From Oscillospiraceae bacterium (GTDB lineage Bacteria > Bacillota > Clostridia > Oscillospirales > Acutalibacteraceae): DNA of 9,126 nucleotides. Where the stretch lies: positions 4,889-14,014 of the forward strand of contig JAJXDX010000019.1 in NCBI GenBank assembly GCA_021640185.1, given 5' to 3'. Below are positions 1 to 7,900 of this stretch, piece by piece; positions within the stretch are counted from its first letter, which is position 1, and each line of letters opens with the position of its first letter. Position numbers and translations under genes: made by a program. Under the pieces are notes generated by a model. That model did not search any database. It saw only the letters and a program-made list of their open reading frames with translations, and was not told where the DNA came from.

Positions 1-1
1 C

Positions 2-844
2 GCCCACAACGAGGTGCCGGATCCGGAGCGGCGCACCGCGTCGTTTTTGGCCTGCTTCTGCGACGACTGCATCGGACGCGGGCTGGACATCAACATGGGC
101 GGCAGCGTCTATCCCTCCGTGCACGGCGCGGCGCTGATGGGCATCGGCACGACGGCGGATTCGCTGGCCGCGATCGAGCAGGCGGTATTCATCGACCGCG
201 CCTGCACCATGACCGAGCTGCGCGACGCACTGGCCGATGACTTCGTCGGCCACGAGGCACTGCGGCAGCGGCTGCTCGCCGCGCCGAAATACGGCAATAA
301 CGAGCCGCTGCCGGACAAATACGCCGTGTGGTTCACGCGGTTTTTGGCCGACGCGTTCGCCCGCTACCGCACGCGCGACGGCGGCGGCGTATACATCGCC
401 ATGGCGGCCAACACCGCCAACATCTACGCCGGGCAAACGATCGGCGCGACACCCGACGGCCGCCGGGCGGGCGAGCCGCTGTCCGATGCCTCCTCCCCGA
501 CCTACGGCCGCGACGTGAACGGCCCGACCACGACGCTGCTGAGCGTCAGCAAGCCGGACTATACCCGCGCGGCGTGCGGCAGCGTGCTCAACCAAAAATT
601 CTCGCCCGCGATGTTCACGCGGGAGAACCGCAAAAAGCTCGCGGCGCTGATCCGCGTGTTCTTTGCCCGCGGCGGGCAGGAGATCCAGATCAACGCCACC
701 TCGCCGGACGTGCTGCGCGACGCGATGGCGCATCCGGAGAATTACCGAGACCTCGTCGTGCGGGTGTCGGGCTTCTCGGCCTATTACGTCACGCTGGACC
801 GGGCCGTGCAGCTGGATATTTTGGCCCGGACGCAGCAGAGCTGA
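2..844 (+). CDS. Glycyl radical enzyme (pyruvate formate-lyase-like), C-terminal part
   Basis: The gene is cut by the left window edge; the open frame runs from base 2 to a TGA at 842-844, giving the last 280 residues. Glycyl radical enzymes (GREs) carry out anaerobic radical reactions (C-C, C-O, C-N or C-S cleavage, dehydration, decarboxylation) using a stable glycyl radical and a thiyl radical on a catalytic Cys. The glycyl loop is clear: RVSGFSAYYV near the C-terminus, with the radical Gly at codon 770-772, 24 residues from the end. Other family features are the NQKFSP segment before it, a TPDGRRAGEPLSDA stretch and a KYGN motif. The thiyl Cys normally lies a little over 300 residues before the Gly, so it and most substrate-contact residues are outside the window. 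The subclass (diol dehydratase, hydroxyproline dehydratase, sulfonate lyase, decarboxylase and so on) therefore cannot be assigned. The end of the gene overlaps the activase start by one base, so the two are probably translationally coupled. Confidence 0.93.
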   Translation, partial: AHNEVPDPERRTASFLACFCDDCIGRGLDINMGGSVYPSVHGAALMGIGTTADSLAAIEQAVFIDRACTMTELRDALADDFVGHEALRQRLLAAPKYGNNEPLPDKYAVWFTRFLADAFARYRTRDGGGVYIAMAANTANIYAGQTIGATPDGRRAGEPLSDASSPTYGRDVNGPTTTLLSVSKPDYTRAACGSVLNQKFSPAMFTRENRKKLAALIRVFFARGGQEIQINATSPDVLRDAMAHPENYRDLVVRVSGFSAYYVTLDRAVQLDILARTQQS

Positions 845-1635
845 TGGGGCGGACGATGGAGCTGAACATCGCGCACATCCAGCATTTTTCCACCGGCGAC
901 GGGCCGGGCATCCGCACCACGGTGTTTTTTAAGGGCTGTAACTTACATTGCCCGTGGTGCCACAACCCGGAAACGATCCGGCCGGAGCCGCAGGTGCTGC
1001 ACTATGCCGCGGCGGGGCGCGACGCCCCGTGCGGCGAGCGGCTGCCGACGGACACCGTGCTGCGGCGGGTGCTGGCGGACAAAGCGTTCTACGACGCGTC
1101 GGGCGGCGGCGTGACCGCCTCCGGCGGCGAGCCGCTGCTGCAGCCGCAGGGCGTGGCAGCACTGTTCTCCGCACTGAAGGCTGCGGGCGTGCACACGCTG
1201 CTGGACACGGCCGGATGTGTGCCGTGGGCAAGCTTTTCGACCGTGCTGCCGTTTACCGACACGGTATTTTTCGACTGGAAAACGAGCGACCCCGCCGTGT
1301 GCGCCGAGATGATCGGCGGCGATCTGACACTGATCCGGCAAAACCTCGGCCGCTGCGCGGCCGGCGGTGCGGACATCCATGTGCGCATCCCGCTGATCCC
1401 CGGCGTGAACGACACGCCGGATGACGCACGGCGCACGGCAGCGGCGCTGGCGCCGCTGGGGATCCGGCAGATCGATGTGCTGCCCTTCCACCGCATGGGC
1501 AGCGCCAAATGGGCGGCACTGGGGCTTGATTATGCCTACCGCGACGTGCCGCCGCTGTCCCCCAAGGCGGCGCGGCCGTTCGCCGAACTCCTGCGCGAGC
1601 AGTTCACCGTCACGATCGAAGGGGACGACGAATAG
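844..1635 (+). CDS. Glycyl-radical enzyme activating protein (radical SAM, PFL-AE-like)
   Basis: A 263-aa radical-SAM enzyme that would generate the glycyl radical on the upstream enzyme by cleaving S-adenosylmethionine at a [4Fe-4S] cluster in the cytoplasm. The cluster motif CxxxCxxC is seen as C32, C36 and C39 in GCNLHCPWCHNPE, preceded by the typical STGDGPGIRTTVFFKGC stretch. ASGGEPLLQ (residues 92-100) is the SAM-binding GGE motif; DWK (144-146) and RIPLIPGVND (181-190) are further family motifs. Length is close to pyruvate formate-lyase activase (about 246 aa). Many other GRE activases carry an 8-Cys ferredoxin-like insert after the first motif; here that region (about 45-85) has only one Cys (C63), so extra clusters are unlikely. 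The ATG at 844 overlaps the GRE stop codon. An in-frame ATG at 856, preceded by GGGGCGG, is an equally plausible start and would shorten the protein by four residues. Confidence 0.93.
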   Translation: MGRTMELNIAHIQHFSTGDGPGIRTTVFFKGCNLHCPWCHNPETIRPEPQVLHYAAAGRDAPCGERLPTDTVLRRVLADKAFYDASGGGVTASGGEPLLQPQGVAALFSALKAAGVHTLLDTAGCVPWASFSTVLPFTDTVFFDWKTSDPAVCAEMIGGDLTLIRQNLGRCAAGGADIHVRIPLIPGVNDTPDDARRTAAALAPLGIRQIDVLPFHRMGSAKWAALGLDYAYRDVPPLSPKAARPFAELLREQFTVTIEGDDE

Positions 1636-1680
1636 GTATCCGACCCCGCAAGGGGCAAAACAGAGAAAGGAACGATCGAT

Positions 1681-2787
1681 ATGGAAATGGCAAAAGCAGC
1701 GGTATTCATGGGAGCGAACGAGCCGTTCGCGGTGCGCGCGTTCCCGGTGACGGCCACGCCCGCCGGGTACGGGAGCAGCCGCCTATTGGCCAGCGGGATC
1801 TGCGGCACGGACGTGCACTTCCACAGCGGACGGCTGCCGATCGCCGCGCCCACGATCATCGGACACGAGTTCGTCGGGCGGCTGGAGGACGCCGACCCGG
1901 CCGAGGCCGAAAGGTTCGGCCTGAAGATCGGCGACAACGTGATCGCCGACATCGCCGTGCCGTGCGGCGAATGCCTGCTGTGCAAGACCGGCGACGACGC
2001 CAACTGTGTGCACATGGGCGTGACCAACGGCGGCAGCATCGACACCGCGCCGTACCTGTACGGCGGCTATGTTGAGGTCAACTACACCCCGCTGACCAAC
2101 CTGATCCGCATCCCGGACGGCCTTGACCCCGTGATGACCGCCACGTTCGCCTGCCCCGGTCCGACGGCGATCCACGCCTTCACGCTGGCGCAGCGCGCCG
2201 GTGTGGACGTGGCAAAAACGAACACCGCCGTCGTGCAGGGGCTGGGGCCGGTCGGCTGCTTCGCGGTGATGTACCTCAAGGCGATCGGGGTCAAAACGGT
2301 ATATGCCGTCACGGCCGGGAACAACGAAAAGCGCGAGCGGCTGGCCATGTCGCTTGGCGCGGATGAGGTGTTCGATCTGACGCGCATGGGCACGCAGGCC
2401 GTGACCGAGCGGCTGCAGAAGGAGAACGGCGGCCTTGGCGTCGACCTGTGCTTCGAGGCCAGCGGCGCGCCCGCCGCCGTCCCGCAGGGCATGGAGATCC
2501 TGCGCAACCGCGGCGTGTATCTTGTCCCCGGCCAGTATTCGAACAGCGGCAGCGTGGCGATCGCGCCGCAGCTGATCACCTTCAAGGCGCTGCACATCAT
2601 CGGCTCGTCGCAATATTCCGTCAGCGACGTGCGGCAGTATCTCGATTTCCTCGTCGCACACAATGAACTGCACGAAAAGATCTTGGCCCTCGGCTCACGC
2701 TACACGATCGATCGGATCAACGATGCCTTCGCCGACGCCAAGTCCGGCAGCAACATCAAGACGCTTTTGGTCGGTGAGGGCAGATAA
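1681..2787 (+). CDS. Zinc-dependent medium-chain alcohol/polyol dehydrogenase
   Basis: A 368-aa medium-chain dehydrogenase (GroES-like N-terminal domain plus Rossmann domain) expected to interconvert an alcohol and a carbonyl with NAD(P). Catalytic-zinc residues are visible as C41 (GICGTDVH) and H62-E63 (GHEFVG), with C158 a candidate third position. The structural-zinc lobe has four cysteines, C95, C98, C101 and C109. The nucleotide-binding loop is GLGPVG at 187-192. The acidic residue that often ends the second Rossmann strand in NAD-preferring enzymes is not obvious in VYAVTAGNN, so NADP use is possible but unproven. The ATG at 1681 has AAAGGA at 1666-1671 with 9-nt spacing. It lies 45 nt after the activase, so it is probably the third gene of the GRE operon, handling the GRE product or preparing its substrate. 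The substrate is not identifiable from sequence. Confidence 0.9.
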   Translation: MEMAKAAVFMGANEPFAVRAFPVTATPAGYGSSRLLASGICGTDVHFHSGRLPIAAPTIIGHEFVGRLEDADPAEAERFGLKIGDNVIADIAVPCGECLLCKTGDDANCVHMGVTNGGSIDTAPYLYGGYVEVNYTPLTNLIRIPDGLDPVMTATFACPGPTAIHAFTLAQRAGVDVAKTNTAVVQGLGPVGCFAVMYLKAIGVKTVYAVTAGNNEKRERLAMSLGADEVFDLTRMGTQAVTERLQKENGGLGVDLCFEASGAPAAVPQGMEILRNRGVYLVPGQYSNSGSVAIAPQLITFKALHIIGSSQYSVSDVRQYLDFLVAHNELHEKILALGSRYTIDRINDAFADAKSGSNIKTLLVGEGR

Positions 2788-2819
2788 GATCTGCGGCAAC
2801 GGCGAACGGGGCATAAACG

Positions 2820-2854
2820 AAAAGGGGCACGAGCTGCGGCTCGTGCCCCTTTTT
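2820..2854 (+). terminator. Rho-independent terminator after the GRE operon, probably bidirectional
   Basis: A perfect 11-bp stem (GGGGCACGAGC at 2824-2834 with GCTCGTGCCCC at 2839-2849) has a TGCG loop and is followed by five T. Four A precede it, so on the minus strand the same hairpin is followed by four T. It could serve both the plus-strand dehydrogenase gene ending at 2787 and the convergent minus-strand gene ending at 2871. Confidence 0.92.
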
Positions 2855-2870
2855 GTGGTAGGTCGGTCAG

Positions 2871-4358
2871 TTATTTGATCACATAGGTCGTATCGGCGAA
2901 ACCGGGGAATTTTTCGTTGATGCCCGGCAAGCTGTGCAGGCCGATCAGACCGGTATAGCTGCCGCCGTTGATCGTGATCGTCCCTTCGGGCTTGGGCGTT
3001 ATGTTCCCGGTGGCATTATCGGTAGAAACGACCGCGAACCCGTTCGTCGTGGCGCCGTTGTTGTTTTGCACATAGCTGGCGTTCGCGGCGGATACTGTGG
3101 CCACCGCGGTGCAGTCATTCAGCGTCAGATCGGTGTATTTCACCTCGACGGCGGCATTGCCCGTGATCGAGCAATCCGTAAAGACCGCCTGCTGATACCC
3201 GCCCTTATCTCTGGTAGTGGTCGAGCCGGAGATATACACGCCGGTCGTATCGGTGGCGCTGCTGCCGATGTTGATCTTGGTGCGGGCAACGGTCAGCTTT
3301 AGGCCGGCGTTGCTGCCATTGTGATAGATCCCGACACCGGAGCCTTCCAGCACGCAGTCGGACACGTTGATCGTCGCGTTATTTGCGAAGTTGCAAAGCG
3401 CATAGCCGCCCTTGATGGTGGAATTCGTGATGGTGTAGGTGCTGTTTGCCGTGCTGCACGCAACGCCGACGAGCCCGGCCACATCGACCGTGACGTTATC
3501 CATCGTCAGGTCGCCGTATGCGCCGATGCCGCGCGCCGTACCCGTCCCCTTGTACGTACCGTTTTTGATCGTTGCCGCGCCCTTCGTCACCAGAGAGTAA
3601 CCGCCGGCATCCAAAGAGCTGGTCAGCGTTTTGCCGTTGAGGTCGATGGTGACCGGAGCGGCGAAGGTGATCCCTTCCGTCAAGGCCACATCATCGGTCA
3701 GCATAACGTTATTTCCTTCGGCAGCGGCGGCTTTCAGGTCATCCGCGGACGCGACCGGGATGAAGTCCAGCGGGGCATCCTTATCATACTGATCGTCGAA
3801 GCTGTCGTGCTCGTAGGCCGCCTGCATGGCCACGACGGTGACACAAACGCCGGTGGCCGTCGCGCCCTGATACTCGTTGCCCGCTTCCTCGCGCATATGA
3901 TAACCGAAAGACCAAGCAGGAGAGAATTTGCCGGGCTTGAGGACGTCACATTCGATGTCTTCTTCCGGTGCATCGAACACCGGCTCGAGCACCTCGGCCA
4001 GCTTGCCGGTCACGCCCAGCAGGTCGTTAAGATACTCGAACTTCACCGCCAAGTTGCCCTTATTGAAGACGCGGATCTGCGGCACATAGTAGGTGCAGCC
4101 CGGCTCCCACAGGATCTGGGTGCCCTCCGCCGGGATCTTGCCCTCGACGAGGAACGGCAGGGTCTTGCCCTCGGCGTTGACCCAGTTGTTGTTCGCGTCT
4201 TTCATCTGCAGCTCGATCTTCAGGTTGCCTGCTTGGATCTTGTTGACCCCCGTACTGGCGGTGTCGGTGAACCACGCGAAGGTGGAACCGATCAGCATCG
4301 CGACGCAAGCCACGATCGCCAATGCACTCGTCAGCAGTGCGCGTTTGGTGTTTGCCAT
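2871..4358 (-). CDS. Secreted TasA/SipW-cognate protein with C-terminal beta-helix region
   Basis: A 495-aa exported protein. The N-terminus MANTKRALLTSALAIVACVA continues into MLIGSTFAWFTDTA, the signature of SipW-cognate signal peptides of TasA/camelysin-type biofilm or spore-coat proteins. Cleavage is likely after residue 28 (TFA|WF). A TasA-like part (about 29-195) includes NKIQAGNLKIEL and conserved-looking strands. From about residue 203 (ASADDLKAAAAEGNNVML) onward, repeated Asn/Thr/Gly-rich strands such as TIKNGTYKG, TITNSTIKGG, INVSDCVLEG and TITNGG-like turns suggest a right-handed parallel beta-helix, common in adhesins and polysaccharide-binding proteins. Start choice: the frame is open further upstream, but the ATG at 4358 begins the signal peptide and has AAGGAGGG at 4376-4369 with 10-nt spacing. 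No sortase motif is seen at the C-terminus (ends TTYVIK). No SipW-type signal peptidase gene is in the window. The exact role (matrix fibre, adhesin) is inference. Confidence 0.88.
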   Translation of the reverse strand: MANTKRALLTSALAIVACVAMLIGSTFAWFTDTASTGVNKIQAGNLKIELQMKDANNNWVNAEGKTLPFLVEGKIPAEGTQILWEPGCTYYVPQIRVFNKGNLAVKFEYLNDLLGVTGKLAEVLEPVFDAPEEDIECDVLKPGKFSPAWSFGYHMREEAGNEYQGATATGVCVTVVAMQAAYEHDSFDDQYDKDAPLDFIPVASADDLKAAAAEGNNVMLTDDVALTEGITFAAPVTIDLNGKTLTSSLDAGGYSLVTKGAATIKNGTYKGTGTARGIGAYGDLTMDNVTVDVAGLVGVACSTANSTYTITNSTIKGGYALCNFANNATINVSDCVLEGSGVGIYHNGSNAGLKLTVARTKINIGSSATDTTGVYISGSTTTRDKGGYQQAVFTDCSITGNAAVEVKYTDLTLNDCTAVATVSAANASYVQNNNGATTNGFAVVSTDNATGNITPKPEGTITINGGSYTGLIGLHSLPGINEKFPGFADTTYVIK

Positions 4359-4397
4359 GATGATAATACCCTCCTTGAATTTTTTGTCGCCGCCGTG

Positions 4398-4409
4398 CCG
4401 CGTTCGCGG
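4398..4409 (-). other. Small hairpin in the 5' UTR of the TasA-like gene
   Basis: CCGCG and CGCGG arms are separated by two bases, about 20 nt upstream of the Shine-Dalgarno sequence in the predicted leader. It is short, and a regulatory role is not implied by anything else visible. Confidence 0.3.
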
Positions 4410-4431
4410 TACAGCTCGACTAAGCATTTAC

Positions 4432-4460
4432 ATTATAGCACTCGGCGGCGCCAAGCGCCA
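4432..4460 (-). promoter_or_regulatory. Extended -10 promoter for the TasA-like gene
   Basis: On the minus strand TGCTATAATG contains a perfect TATAAT (4437-4432) preceded by TGn, the extended -10 configuration. The hexamer 17 bp upstream (TGGCGC, 4460-4455) is a poor -35, which an extended -10 can compensate for. Transcription would start near 4425, giving a leader of roughly 65-70 nt before the ATG at 4358. Confidence 0.7.
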
Positions 4461-4481
4461 GTATCAATGCCGACAGGGTTA

Positions 4482-4489
4482 CCCCCCCC
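4482..4489. repeat. C8/G8 homopolymer tract
   Basis: Eight consecutive C on the plus strand lie between the terminator at 4526-4566 and the promoter of the TasA-like gene, about 45 bp upstream of its -10. Such tracts are slippage-prone; any effect on promoter output is speculative. Confidence 0.6.
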
Positions 4490-4519
4490 GAAGAAGATTT
4501 TGTCTATTTTGCCGGATCT

Positions 4520-4566
4520 AAAAAGAGCGCCCCGCCGGGCAGGGATGACCTGCCCGGCGGGGCGCT
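4520..4566 (-). terminator. Strong rho-independent terminator of the Xre-collagen-116 aa operon
   Basis: A perfect 18-bp inverted repeat (4526-4543 with 4549-4566, GC-rich, 5-nt loop GATGA) is followed on the minus strand by C and five T (A-run 4520-4524 on the plus strand). It lies 12 bp beyond the stop codon of the 116-aa gene. It separates that operon from the TasA-like gene, which has its own promoter downstream. Confidence 0.93.
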
Positions 4567-4578
4567 GCTTCGTTCTGC

Positions 4579-4929
4579 TCACGCCAAGATGTACTCGTTG
4601 CCTGTCGTATGGCCGGACGGGACGAACGTCCGCCGCCCATCCTCGGCCAGCACACGCTTGAACAGCCAGCCGATGTCCTTGGCCGCCTCGTTGGCGGGAT
4701 CCTTATCGTGACACACGTTCAGGTGGTACAGATATACGCATTGCAGCGGCGTATCCGTCCAGTTGCGGTTATCGCCGCCAAACAGCAGCCGCACCGAAAA
4801 CGGCTCCTGCGGGTGCAGACCGCAATGGGAATGCACCGCCCCTTGGATGTACGCCATCGCCAGCGCCTTTTCCTCCGGCGTGATCTTGGCCGCGATCTCC
4901 CGGCAGACCGTGTTGTCCGATCGGATCAT
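4579..4929 (-). CDS. Hypothetical 116-aa protein, last gene of the collagen-like operon
   Basis: A soluble-looking 116-aa protein with no signal peptide or membrane segment. I do not recognise a named family, although the FGGDNRNWTDTPLQCVYLYH core and the DIGWLFKRVLAEDGRRTF end feel like a conserved clostridial hypothetical family (memory-based, low weight). It has a cluster of Cys and His residues (H33, H35, C36, H39, C64, H69, C73, H74), which could bind metal or be incidental. The ATG at 4929 has AAGGA at 4943-4939 with 9-nt spacing. It starts 29 nt after the collagen-like gene and is followed by the terminator at 4520-4566, so it is almost certainly co-transcribed. Its job relative to the surface protein is unknown. 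Confidence 0.8.
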   Translation of the reverse strand: MIRSDNTVCREIAAKITPEEKALAMAYIQGAVHSHCGLHPQEPFSVRLLFGGDNRNWTDTPLQCVYLYHLNVCHDKDPANEAAKDIGWLFKRVLAEDGRRTFVPSGHTTGNEYILA

Positions 4930-4958
4930 ATCGTTTCGTCCTTTCTGTATGTGTCCTG

Positions 4959-7900
4959 TCAGCCGATGCGTTCGTAGGTGCGGAAGATACGATTGATCAC
5001 ACCATATGACCCCCGAACGCTAATGTATTCTTCGCTGGTCAAATAGTCCGCTGCCTGCGCGGGATCCATTAGTGCTTCGGCAGAAACAGCAGTCTGTTTC
5101 TTTTTGCTATCTTGGTCCAGATAGTAGAACACCCACCCGTCACCATTTTCGAATACGGCGGTTTCCAAAGCGGTATTACGGAAAGCATACTCAGCGATTT
5201 TTGTTACCGTAGAAGGAATAGTTATCGCTTTTAACGGACAACTGAAAAAGGCGCTCCTTCCAAATTCAGTAAGTGATCGAGGAAGCGAAACACTGCTTAA
5301 TGCAGAACAACCAGCAAATGCAGAATCCGGAATGGTTTTTATCCCTTCCGGCAGATCGATCGAGCGCAAAGAAGTACATCTGAAAAATGCCATGTAACCA
5401 ATCGAGTTGACCGTATCCGGTATGCTGACCCGCGAAAGATATTTCGCCTCGTAAAAGCCCTTCTCTCCAATCTGCGTGACCGGTTTTCCGTTGAACACGG
5501 CAGAGATTGCCACGGAGGTGATGCTATCTTTGAACGCAGTATTGAGCGAAACAGAATATGTCCCGTCATCCAATTCGGTATAGACCAGCGGGTCGAGCTC
5601 GTTACGGATCTCGTCGTCCGGCGTGACCTGTCCCAGATCCTCCTGTGTCCCGTCCGTATAGGTCACGAACAGGTGGCCATCCTTAATCTGCGTTTTCAAG
5701 ATCCCGCGGCCGTCCTTCCCGGCGGCACCGTCCTTCCCGTCCGCGCCGTTCGTGCCGTCTTTGCCGTCTGCGCCGGGCAAGCCCTGCTCGCCCTGGTCGC
5801 CCTTATCCCCCTTGTCGCCCTTTTGGCCCTTTTGGCCCTTGATGTTCCCCAGCGAGTAGGACGAATTATCGGTCAGCAGCACGCTCAATTCGCCGTCGGC
5901 CGTCAGGATCACCTGCCGGATGCCCACGCCGTCCTTGCCGTTTTGCCCGTCCTTGCCGTTTTGCCCATCCTTGCCGTCTTGTCCGTCCTTGCCGGGTGCG
6001 CCGTCCTGCCCGTCGGTGCCGTCGCGGCCCGCCGCGCCGACCACGCTGCCCAGATCCGTGCTGCGGCCGTCCGTATACGTCAGCACCAGACGGCCCTCGG
6101 CCGTCACCTCGCTTTTAGCGATGCCGATGCCGTCCGCCCCGCGGATGTTTCCCAGCATCAGCTGCGTACCGTTGGTCAGCACCATGCACAGCGCGCCCTC
6201 GTCACTGACCGTCACCTTATCGATGCCGACCCCGTCCTTGCCGTTCGTTCCGTCTTTGCCGTTTTGGCCGTCCTTACCGGGCGCACCGTCTTTGCCATCT
6301 GCGCCGTCCTTGCCGACGACCCGACCAAGATCCACCGTCCGGCCGTCCGAGAACGTCAGGCGCAGCTTGCCTGCCTCGTCGATCGTCACGCCGGACACGC
6401 CGATGCCGTCTTTGCCGGGCGCTCCGTCTTTGCCGTCGATGCCATCTTTACCGTCGACGCCGTCTTTCCCCGGTGCTCCGTCTTTGCCGTCGACGCCGTC
6501 TTTGCCGTCAGCGCCATCTTTCCCCGGCGCTCCGTCTTTACCGTCGACGCCATCTTTACCGTTGACGCCGTCTTTCCCCGGCGCTCCGTCTTTGCCGTCG
6601 ATGCCATCTTTACCGTTGGCGCCGTCTTTTCCCGGTGCTCCGTCCTTGCCGTCGACGCCATCTTTCCCATTGACACCGTCCTTGCCGTCGACACCGACCA
6701 CGCGGCCGAGCGAGAGCGATGTACCGTCGGAATAGCTGATCTTCAGCACGCCGTTCTCGTCGATCGCAGCCCCATCGATCCCGCGGCCGTCTTTACCGGG
6801 CGCGCCGTCCTTGCCATCGGCGCCGTCCTTGCCATTCGTGCCATCCTTGCCGTCAGCGCCGTTCTTCCCGGCCACCGTGCCAAGGTTTTCGGTCGTGCCG
6901 TCAGAAAAGCCAAGGATCAGCTCGCCCTTTTCATTGATCTGTGTTTTGGTGACGCCGCGGCCGTCCTGTCCGTTTTGGCCGTCCTTGCCGTCGGCGCCGT
7001 CTTTGCCGTCCGCACCCTTGACCCGGCCAAGCGAGAGCGCCGTCCCGTTCGTCAGCGTAACGTTCAGCTTGCCTGCATCGTCGATCGCGACGTTGCGGAT
7101 CCCCACGCCGTCCTTGCCGTCGATGCCGTCTTTGCCGTCCTTGCCGTTTTGCCCGTCCTTACCGTCGGTACCATTCTGGCCATCCTTACCGTCTTTGCCA
7201 TCGGCACCGTCGCGGCCTACCGCGCCGACCACGCTGCCCAGATTATCGATGCGCCCGTCGGTGTAGGTCAGCACCAGCTCGCCGCGCGCATTGACCGTCG
7301 AGGAAGAAACGCCGATGCCGTCTTTACCGTCAGCACCGTCTTTGCCGTTTTGGCCGCTCTCTCCGTCCTTCCCGTCCTTGCCGTCTTTCCCGGCCGCACC
7401 GGTCTGCCCGATCACGCGGCCGAGCACGGAACGCTGCCCATTCGTATACGAAAGCACCAGCTCGCCGTCCGAGTTGATCTCGGCACGGTCGACGCCGATG
7501 CCGTCCGCGCCGTTTTGGCCGTCGGTGCCGTCCCGGCCGTCCTTACCGTCTGCACCGTTTTGCCCGGCTGCACCGACCGCCCGGCCGACGTTCACCCTCG
7601 TGCCGTCGCTCAGGATCAGGATCAGTTCGCCTTTTTCGGAGAACTCGGCCGTTTTGACCGACTGCACCGGCCCGGCGGCAGCGGCGGCCAGCGCCTTGCC
7701 CCACTCCTGCTCACTGCCGGTGTAGCCGTTTTCCTTGGCGATCGTATACGCCGACTTGCCGGAGAGCGAACCGAGCCACTCCTGCACCGTGCCGTCGTAG
7801 CCGACCTGCACCGCCAATTCGTATGCCGAAAGGCCGTTTTTGACGCTGCCGGACGCCGGGACACTGCCGCTGCGATGGACGATCAGTGCTGCCCCGAACG

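Noticed and set aside
328..843. N-terminal extension of the activase frame upstream of 844
   Set aside because: It lies wholly inside the GRE gene in another frame. The activase family starts just before the GPGIRTT segment, matching the ATG at 844 or 856.
4359..4427. Upstream in-frame ATG at 4427 for the TasA-like gene
   Set aside because: It would put 23 charged residues before a canonical signal peptide and starts almost at the predicted transcription start, whereas the ATG at 4358 has a strong ribosome binding site.
3321..4661. A 446-codon plus-strand open frame opposite the TasA-like gene
   Set aside because: It is antisense to a gene with a recognisable signal peptide and ribosome binding site, it crosses the terminator at 4526-4566, and its translation resembles no protein type.
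5700..7600. CRISPR-like appearance of short regularly spaced repeats
   Set aside because: The repeats are in-frame Gly-X-Y codons with variable spacing, without unique spacers of constant length or nearby cas genes.
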